From positions 1 to 7,090 of the forward strand of contig JAUIEQ010000041.1 of the NCBI GenBank assembly GCA_030429785.1: DNA of 7,090 nucleotides. Direction: 5' to 3'. Positions 1 through 4,942 of this stretch are shown here, in pieces. The translations under genes were made by a program, and so were the position numbers. Each line of letters begins with the position of its first letter. Positions within the stretch are counted from its first letter, which is position 1. The notes beneath the pieces are model-generated. The model did no database searches. It saw only the letters and a program-made list of their open reading frames with translations, and was not told the origin of the DNA. Source of the stretch: a bacterium (lineage in GTDB: Bacteria; Patescibacteriota; Patescibacteriia; S139-126; S139-133).

Positions 1-574
1 TGAGCATTTCAAAAAAAATAGCGATCACACCAGCCTCTCCTTTTGGATCTTGTCGCGGTCCATAGGTATTTGTCAAGCGTAAACTCAATGTCTGCATACC
101 ATGCACCGTATGATAATAGTCAAGATAATGATCAATGGTGTATTTGGATTGCAAGTACGGCGACGCTGGTTTGACACGTGTAGACTCGCTAAAAGGCTTT
201 GGAGCAGTTTCGTCATACATCCCGCCTGTTGAAGTAAAAATGAATCGTTTGCAATTGTGCTTACGCGCTGCTTCAAGCAGTCGAAGCGAACCCATAATAT
301 TGCAATCCGCGTCAAATAAAGGATTGTCTAATGACACGCGAACATTTTTTTGCGCTGCTGTATGAATCACAATCTCGCATTGCTCATCTTCAAATATTTG
401 TTCTACTTCTGGATTTCGTATATCGCACGTGTACACTTTGACTGCATTTGGCACATACGCCTTTTTTCCAGAAGAAAAATTATCTACAACAACAACTTCA
501 TGACCAGCAACAAGCAACGCATCAACCACATGCGATCCAATAAAACCCGCTCCTCCAGTTACTAAAACTTTCAT
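1..574 (-). CDS. GalE-like NAD-dependent epimerase/dehydratase (extended SDR), 3' part cut off by window edge
   Basis: The frame runs open from ATG at 574 to the left edge, giving 191 residues with no stop. The family is about 310 residues, so roughly the last third is outside the window. The N-terminal Rossmann motif TGGAGFIGSH (6-15) and the acidic D31 after the second strand indicate NAD(H) binding. T116 in STGGMY and the pair Y140-xxx-K144 (YLQSK) supply the SDR catalytic triad. NTYGPRQDP (169-177) followed by GEAGVIAIF matches UDP-glucose 4-epimerase and related nucleotide-sugar SDRs. The likely role is interconversion of a UDP-hexose in the cytoplasm for the glycosyltransferases upstream. 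The substrate cannot be fixed from the N-terminal part, so 4,6-dehydratase or C5-epimerase relatives remain possible. The canonical VYG before the active-site loop reads MYD here. The gene lies 57 nt after the neighbouring GT2, the largest gap in the block, and no Shine-Dalgarno precedes its ATG. Confidence 0.88.
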   Translation of the reverse strand, partial: MKVLVTGGAGFIGSHVVDALLVAGHEVVVVDNFSSGKKAYVPNAVKVYTCDIRNPEVEQIFEDEQCEIVIHTAAQKNVRVSLDNPLFDADCNIMGSLRLLEAARKHNCKRFIFTSTGGMYDETAPKPFSESTRVKPASPYLQSKYTIDHYLDYYHTVHGMQTLSLRLTNTYGPRQDPKGEAGVIAIFFEML

Positions 575-580
575 AGATAT

Positions 581-609
581 ATTTTAGATATAACTTTACT
601 GTACCACAA
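581..609 (-). promoter_or_regulatory. Possible sigma70-type promoter for the GalE-like gene, positioned for a leaderless mRNA
   Basis: On the minus strand TTGTGG (604-609) is followed by a 17-nt spacer and TAAAAT (581-586). Six nucleotides then separate the -10 box from the ATG at 574, so the expected transcription start is the A of the start codon. The -10 matches consensus at five of six positions, the -35 at only three. It sits in the only sizeable gap within the gene block. In such AT-rich DNA a chance match is quite possible, and other register choices exist (for example TTGTTT with TATATC). Treat it as a candidate. Confidence 0.4.
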
Positions 610-631
610 AAACAAACCCAACCACTGCTGT

Positions 632-1669
632 TCAAACAATAAGATACCGAATCAACGAACAGTACAGCACACACAATGGATTGTATATATAGGTCAACAA
701 AATAGTATTCACATCTTCAAAATCAAGCGTATACTCAAAATATTGAAACATTTGCCGATCTGTCTGAGTACGAATGTGTTTGCTTTGCATACGTTTTTTG
801 ATGATATGCGGTATAAATAACACAAGACTCGCATAGCTTTGCAATTTATACTTCCACCAACCATGAAACACTGAGTAAAGAACCATCGCAATTTCGGTTA
901 TCAAAAAAAGCGGCAACAATACTACTAATGTCCAAACACGGTGATGGGATAAGTACACAACAAGCCGATTTCGCTCAGACCAAAAAAACTTCTTACCTCC
1001 AATCAAAAACGTATGGTCATGAAACACAATGCTATTGGCAGCCAACCATATGTCAAAGCCTGCCAATCGAGCTCTCCATGAGTAATCAACATCTTCATGG
1101 TACATAAATAATGCTTCATCCAAATATCCAATACGGTCAATAACCAAGCGCTTGATCAAGACACATGCGCCAGAAGCCAATGTCACTATACGGTCATCAC
1201 TATACGCACTACTGAGCTGCTTATACCCACCTGACCACGAAAAACCCAACGGATGCAATGGATTGCCAACTGTATCAACTCGATATTCTTCCTGCATAAA
1301 TAATATTTTTGATTGTACCAAACCTATCTGCTCAGACATATCAGCGCGCTTGCACAGTTCTGACAACCATGTCCGTCTGACTTTAGTATCATCATTAAGC
1401 AAAACAACGTATTCATACCCAGCTTCGTACGCCCATTGCATACCAATATTATTACCTGCAGCAAACCCAATATTCGCTTTATTCTGAATCACTACAACAG
1501 ACGGATGATGCGCACTGATCCATTCCACTGTTCCATCAGTTGACGCATTATCTACAACAACAATTGTGTAGTTATCATGAGTTTGGTCAGATACTGAATT
1601 CAAACATGCAGCAATGCGCTCGCGCGCATTCCACGTCAATACCACTACTGCTGTTTTTGTATTACTCAT
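632..1669 (-). CDS. GT2 family glycosyltransferase, rhamnosyltransferase (WbbL/RfbF)-like, with C-terminal membrane segments
   Basis: This 345-residue protein has a complete GT-A domain. VVVLTWN (8-14) opens the fold, VVVDNASTDGT (37-47) binds the nucleotide, NIGFAAGNN (66-74) follows, and LLNDDT (90-95) carries the metal-binding acidic pair. HEDVDYSWRAR (191-201) supplies the likely catalytic acid, as in rhamnosyltransferase-like GT2 enzymes. SERNRLVVYL (231-240) leads into a hydrophobic helix at about 246-267, with further hydrophobic stretches near 278-290 and 322-345, so it is probably membrane-attached and acts on a lipid-linked or surface acceptor. The start ATG at 1669 is chosen over ATG 1732 because it places the first strand directly after the start and overlaps DUF2304 by only 8 nt (ATGAGTAA), a translational-coupling arrangement. 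No Shine-Dalgarno is visible. The donor sugar is unknown; dTDP-rhamnose is only the family's best-known case. Confidence 0.9.
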   Translation of the reverse strand: MSNTKTAVVVLTWNARERIAACLNSVSDQTHDNYTIVVVDNASTDGTVEWISAHHPSVVVIQNKANIGFAAGNNIGMQWAYEAGYEYVVLLNDDTKVRRTWLSELCKRADMSEQIGLVQSKILFMQEEYRVDTVGNPLHPLGFSWSGGYKQLSSAYSDDRIVTLASGACVLIKRLVIDRIGYLDEALFMYHEDVDYSWRARLAGFDIWLAANSIVFHDHTFLIGGKKFFWSERNRLVVYLSHHRVWTLVVLLPLFLITEIAMVLYSVFHGWWKYKLQSYASLVLFIPHIIKKRMQSKHIRTQTDRQMFQYFEYTLDFEDVNTILLTYIYNPLCVLYCSLIRYLIV

Positions 1670-2030
1670 GATGTTCTTTGTGCGATGCTTCTTTTGGCTC
1701 AACTGCTTGAGCAATCCCGACATGTCGAACAACCTCTGTTATTGTTGCTTGCAACGAATCGATTCGAGCCATCAGTCTAAATATCGCATAAAAAAGTACT
1801 GGAATAGCAATATACACAAGCAAATCAACACCTCTGCCTGTTTCCAAACCAAGTTTTGAAGCAATCAAATCAGTTGTTCGTGGCAAAACAGCAGCAACTC
1901 CAACCACAACCCAAAAAACAGTCCACAAAATCCATTCTCGGAAACTAATATCACGAGCTGTATATTGAGAACCTGCACGCAATAATGCAAACAGTACAAA
2001 AATAACAAAAACAACTTGGATAATACTCAT
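1662..2030 (-). CDS. DUF2304-like small membrane protein
   Basis: The 122-residue protein has three hydrophobic segments at about 3-18, 32-50 and 68-86. A short charged, coiled-coil-like stretch (88-104) and a His/Glu-rich tail ending KEHHE follow. The central pattern of a TM helix, a leucine-rich loop, then GRGVDLLVYIAIPVLFYAIF followed by a helical RxxARIDSL segment is what I know from DUF2304 proteins. These are typically found beside DPM1-like GT2 enzymes. Its function is not established; a partner or membrane anchor for the adjacent glycosyltransferase is a reasonable inference. It begins 13 nt after the DPM1-like gene and its stop lies inside the first codons of the next GT2, so all three are likely co-translated. 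No Shine-Dalgarno precedes the ATG. Confidence 0.82.
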   Translation of the reverse strand: MSIIQVVFVIFVLFALLRAGSQYTARDISFREWILWTVFWVVVGVAAVLPRTTDLIASKLGLETGRGVDLLVYIAIPVLFYAIFRLMARIDSLQATITEVVRHVGIAQAVEPKEASHKEHHE

Positions 2031-2043
2031 AAGTAATAGTGTG

Positions 2044-2715
2044 TTATAACAACTTAGCCTTGATCAAATCCTTGACCGTTCGTAGCGCCCCATTGATTCC
2101 ACGCAACCCTTGCCCAAATTCATGATATTGAATAGTAACTGGAACCTCTACATACCGTAGGTTTTTTTTGGAAATCAGCTCCAGAATCTCAGTAGCATGC
2201 GCCATTCGATCTTGCCGAATAGTAATATTGTGTGCAGCTTGTGCAGTAAGCGCACGCAAGCCACAATGAGCATCTGATAACCACAATCCGGTAAATAACA
2301 AATTTACCACTCTCCCTATTGGAAAATACACATACCGCTTCAGCATTGGGATATCTGAATCATTTTGTAAATACCGTGAACCTATAGCAACATCGATTGT
2401 ACCTGATTGTAATGGCTTCAACAGTGTTGCTATATCACCAGGATCCATTTGACCATCCGCATCAAAATGCACAAGCAGTTCAGCACCCTGTGCAAGAGCA
2501 TATACTGTTCCAGTCTGCAAACCAGCTCCTTGACCAAGATTTATCATATGGCGAATGACATGCGCGCCATGCGCTTGCGCAACTGCTGCAGTGCGATCAG
2601 TGGAACCATCATCAATAACAACGCAGTGCGCATACCCAGCTGCTTGCAGGTCAGTAAGTACCTTACCAATAGTTGCTTCGCTATTTACCGCAGGGATAAC
2701 AATGTACGTAATCAT
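2044..2715 (-). CDS. GT2 glycosyltransferase, DPM1/DPG-synthase-like (polyprenyl-phosphate sugar transferase)
   Basis: This 223-residue GT-A enzyme carries VVIDDGSTD (32-40) for nucleotide binding, INLGQGAGLQTG (58-69), the metal motif FDADGQ (84-89), IGSRYL (111-116) and CGLRALT (151-157). These are signatures of dolichol/polyprenyl-phosphate mannosyl- or glucosyltransferases. The C-terminal stretch around HATEILELI and RYVEVPVTIQY (173-197) matches the type that accompanies DUF2304 proteins, and such a gene follows 13 nt downstream. It has no TM segments of its own, so a membrane partner is plausible. The expected reaction is sugar transfer from a nucleotide donor to polyprenyl phosphate on the cytoplasmic face. 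One oddity is that the opening motif reads VIPAVN where an aromatic residue normally precedes the Asn. The ATG lies 3 nt after the stop of the UXS-like gene, and no Shine-Dalgarno is present. The sugar is not determinable. Confidence 0.9.
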   Translation of the reverse strand: MITYIVIPAVNSEATIGKVLTDLQAAGYAHCVVIDDGSTDRTAAVAQAHGAHVIRHMINLGQGAGLQTGTVYALAQGAELLVHFDADGQMDPGDIATLLKPLQSGTIDVAIGSRYLQNDSDIPMLKRYVYFPIGRVVNLLFTGLWLSDAHCGLRALTAQAAHNITIRQDRMAHATEILELISKKNLRYVEVPVTIQYHEFGQGLRGINGALRTVKDLIKAKLL

Positions 2716-2718
2716 GAA

Positions 2719-3726
2719 TTAAACATTAATAACACCGTGCTGCGATTGCATAAAATCAATAGCTTTTTTCATCCCTTCCTCAACATCAATGAGCGGAAAC
2801 CAACCAAGCTTTTCTTTGATAAGTGAAATATCAGGACCGCCAAGTTTGTCTAAGTTAGGATATGCTTCTGCAATAGTTACTGTAGAAGAACTTTCAGCCA
2901 GCTTAATGATCAGTTGCGCTACATCATGAATTCTATAAATAACATTATGACCAACATTAAATGGTCCAGATTCTTTACTGGCCATCATTTTGATCAATGC
3001 ATCTATAAGATCAGTGATATACAAAAATGAACTTACAAATGTATCCGGGTCACCATGAACTACGATTTGCTCATTCTCTAAGGCATGCATAATATAGTCA
3101 GGAATAAGCCGACCATCATTCATTTTCATCCGCGGTCCATATGTTTTAAAAATGCGCGCGATTTTGACATCAACTGAATGGTAACGACGATAATACTCAG
3201 TCATAGTTTCCGCAAAGCGTTTGCCCTCATTGTAGCAAGCTCTTGGACCTAGTGCATCCACATACCCCAGGTAATCCTCTTTGAACCGTGTCATACCAGG
3301 CAATAAATCCCCATACACAGCAGCGGTTGAAGCTAACAAAAACTTCGAACCATATCGGCGAGCTACCTCAAGAGCATTATAAGTACCATGAGAATTTGCC
3401 AACAACGTCTCAACTGGCACTGAGTTGCTATGTTTTGGTGATGTAGGACATGCCAAATGATATATTTCATGAAGTCCTTTAAATTTTATTTGAAACAACG
3501 ACAACTCCTGAAACTTCTCCAAATCCAGTGGCTGCGTCATATCATGTCTCAAAAACTTAAAATTAGGAAAAGTCAATAATTGATCAATATTTTTTTCTGT
3601 ACCAGTTATAAAATTATCAACACAAATAACATTATACCCTTCCCGCACAAAACGTTCACAAAGGTGCGAGCCAATAAAACCAGCCCCGCCTGTAACTAAT
3701 ACATTGTAAAATTGATTTGCTGGCAT
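2719..3726 (-). CDS. Extended SDR of the UDP-glucuronate decarboxylase (UXS) type with replaced catalytic Glu and Arg
   Basis: The 335-residue protein reads along its length like UDP-xylose synthases. The landmarks are VTGGAGFIGSH (11-21), VICVDNF (33-39), RHDMTQPL (60-67), YHLACPTSP (89-97), GPRACYNEGKR (160-170) and IARIFKTYGPRM (189-200). Tyr165 and Lys169 form the SDR active-site pair and T134 is kept. However, the family's STSEVYG is STAAVYG here (A136 for the catalytic Glu), and the QTRSF Arg is replaced by S232 in VSSF. Those residues promote decarboxylation in UXS and ArnA, so the enzyme may do another reaction on a UDP-sugar, such as epimerisation or dehydration, or be weakly active. 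The basic RRPDI segment is GGPDI here. ATG 3726 is chosen over ATG 3795 because it puts the NAD loop near the N-terminus and avoids a long overlap with the upstream GT, leaving a 4-nt gap. Confidence 0.85.
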   Translation of the reverse strand: MPANQFYNVLVTGGAGFIGSHLCERFVREGYNVICVDNFITGTEKNIDQLLTFPNFKFLRHDMTQPLDLEKFQELSLFQIKFKGLHEIYHLACPTSPKHSNSVPVETLLANSHGTYNALEVARRYGSKFLLASTAAVYGDLLPGMTRFKEDYLGYVDALGPRACYNEGKRFAETMTEYYRRYHSVDVKIARIFKTYGPRMKMNDGRLIPDYIMHALENEQIVVHGDPDTFVSSFLYITDLIDALIKMMASKESGPFNVGHNVIYRIHDVAQLIIKLAESSSTVTIAEAYPNLDKLGGPDISLIKEKLGWFPLIDVEEGMKKAIDFMQSQHGVINV

Positions 3727-3730
3727 AGAG

Positions 3731-4462
3731 TTAGTATTTAACAAAAAGAGTTCGTATACGCAATCGAAGCAATGCATTGAACATAACCAGAGCATTGCCG
3801 ATCGTTTTCAAAGGTGTGGCCATAAACGGAGAAGTCATGGTCTCAGTCCAATTGATTGGTACTTCTATAATACGATATCTATACCGCTTACACAACCACA
3901 GCAACTCCACATCAAAAGACATTGTGTTGTCAACAAGCTGCGGAGCCACTTGTCGTATTACTGATTGCTTAAATATTTTTGCGCCACACTGCGTATCAGT
4001 ATACGGCAGATCAAATAATATAGTAACAAGCAATCGGAATACACGTGCGGCTACACGCCTGAGTACAGAATTCCTATCCCGAACCATTGCGCCGTCTGCA
4101 TAGCGAGAAGCTATAACACCATCAACTCCACTGTCTATCAAAGCATCAAGTAATTTAGCATATTCTTGAGCATTGGTGGCATTATCCGCATCTGCAACAC
4201 CAATATACTGAGCTTGTACAGCTTGCCAGCCAAGACGCACCGCCCGACCTTTGCCAGTTTCAGCATGTTCTTCATACGTTACTCTTTGTGGATAAGATCG
4301 TTGGTATTTAGTAACAATATGTAGCGTATTATCACTACATCCATTCAACACTATATGCAATCCCACTGTTGCATCAAATGTCTCTAAATAATCTCGCAAC
4401 ATCACCTCTATTCGACCCGCCTCATTAAATGCAGGAACAACAATAATAGCTTTTAAACTCAT
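3731..4462 (-). CDS. GT2 glycosyltransferase, ALG5-like (polyprenyl/dolichyl-phosphate glucosyltransferase type)
   Basis: The 243-residue enzyme opens with VVPAFNEAGRI (8-18) and has TGKGRAVRLG (69-78), the metal-binding DADNAT (91-96), SRYADGA (119-125), DTQCGAKIF (156-164) and FDVELLWL (183-190) followed by EVPINW (200-205). The KGxAVRLG/DADxAT/DTQCGxK set is that of dolichyl-phosphate beta-glucosyltransferase ALG5 and its bacterial relatives, which move glucose from UDP-glucose to polyprenyl phosphate. The usual nucleotide-binding VDDGS is VLNGCSDN here (38-45), so the donor may differ. There is no clear TM helix, but the basic, hydrophobic C-terminus (218-243) could lie on the membrane. 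The start overlaps the stop of gtrA in ATGA, so the two are translationally coupled. With GtrA it resembles the GtrA/GtrB pairing of serotype-conversion systems. No Shine-Dalgarno is seen. Confidence 0.9.
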   Translation of the reverse strand: MSLKAIIVVPAFNEAGRIEVMLRDYLETFDATVGLHIVLNGCSDNTLHIVTKYQRSYPQRVTYEEHAETGKGRAVRLGWQAVQAQYIGVADADNATNAQEYAKLLDALIDSGVDGVIASRYADGAMVRDRNSVLRRVAARVFRLLVTILFDLPYTDTQCGAKIFKQSVIRQVAPQLVDNTMSFDVELLWLCKRYRYRIIEVPINWTETMTSPFMATPLKTIGNALVMFNALLRLRIRTLFVKY

Positions 4463-4923
4463 ATAGTATCTGCATCAGACTGTTCACGAGTGTCACCAAA
4501 TGACCAAAACTTATGTGCAAAAAAATTCCATACAAGCCCAACAGCTGTTGCAAAAACTTTTACTATCAAATCACCAAAACCTAACACAATCACACCAATA
4601 TACAATAACAACTGCACAAGCGCTATATATCCGAGCGATACAATAACAAACCGAATATATTGTTTGCGTACATTTTTATTATTACTTTTAAACGTAAAAG
4701 ATCTATTTAAAAAAAATGAGCATATATTAGCTACAAAAAAAGCTACTACATTAGCAGCTAGAAACCTTCCTGACCAAAACAAAAACATACGAGTTAAAAT
4801 AAAGTATGTTCCAAAATCAACAACGGTATTCACCCCGCCCACAGCACAATATGTTACAAATTGTCGAACATGCTGTGCTGCACCTGCTGCGTTGTTACTC
4901 TTTTGATCCACCGTACTTACCAT
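4459..4923 (-). CDS. GtrA family membrane protein (putative polyprenyl-phosphate-sugar flippase)
   Basis: The 154-residue protein has four predicted TM helices at about 22-44, 54-72, 92-113 and 117-136, the GtrA/DPMS3 topology. Family marks are FVTYCAVGGVNTVVDFG at the first helix, FFLNRSFTFKS (70-80) after the second, and WNFFAHKFWSFGD (132-144) after the fourth. Length is typical. In phage and bacterial gtr clusters GtrA is thought to move bactoprenyl-phosphate-linked sugar across the membrane. Here it overlaps the ALG5-like transferase by 4 nt, consistent with one making the lipid-linked sugar and the other handling it. The first 20 residues are hydrophilic and rich in Asn/Ala, with no alternative Met before the first helix. 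The ATG lies 19 nt after the protease stop, and the gap has no Shine-Dalgarno and no terminator. Confidence 0.9.
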   Translation of the reverse strand: MVSTVDQKSNNAAGAAQHVRQFVTYCAVGGVNTVVDFGTYFILTRMFLFWSGRFLAANVVAFFVANICSFFLNRSFTFKSNNKNVRKQYIRFVIVSLGYIALVQLLLYIGVIVLGFGDLIVKVFATAVGLVWNFFAHKFWSFGDTREQSDADTI

Positions 4924-4942
4924 AAGTGCTACTAAATACGTA

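Noticed and set aside
1670..1732. Upstream in-frame ATG (1732) as start of the rhamnosyltransferase-like GT2
   Set aside because: It would add 21 residues unlike any GT2 N-terminus, overlapping the DUF2304 gene by about 70 nt. ATG 1669 puts the first GT-A strand at residue 7.
3727..3795. Upstream in-frame ATG (3795) as start of the UXS-like gene
   Set aside because: The extra 23 residues are Cys/Leu-rich, are the antisense-frame shadow of the GT2 3' end, and would push the NAD-binding loop away from the N-terminus. ATG 3726 fits the family.
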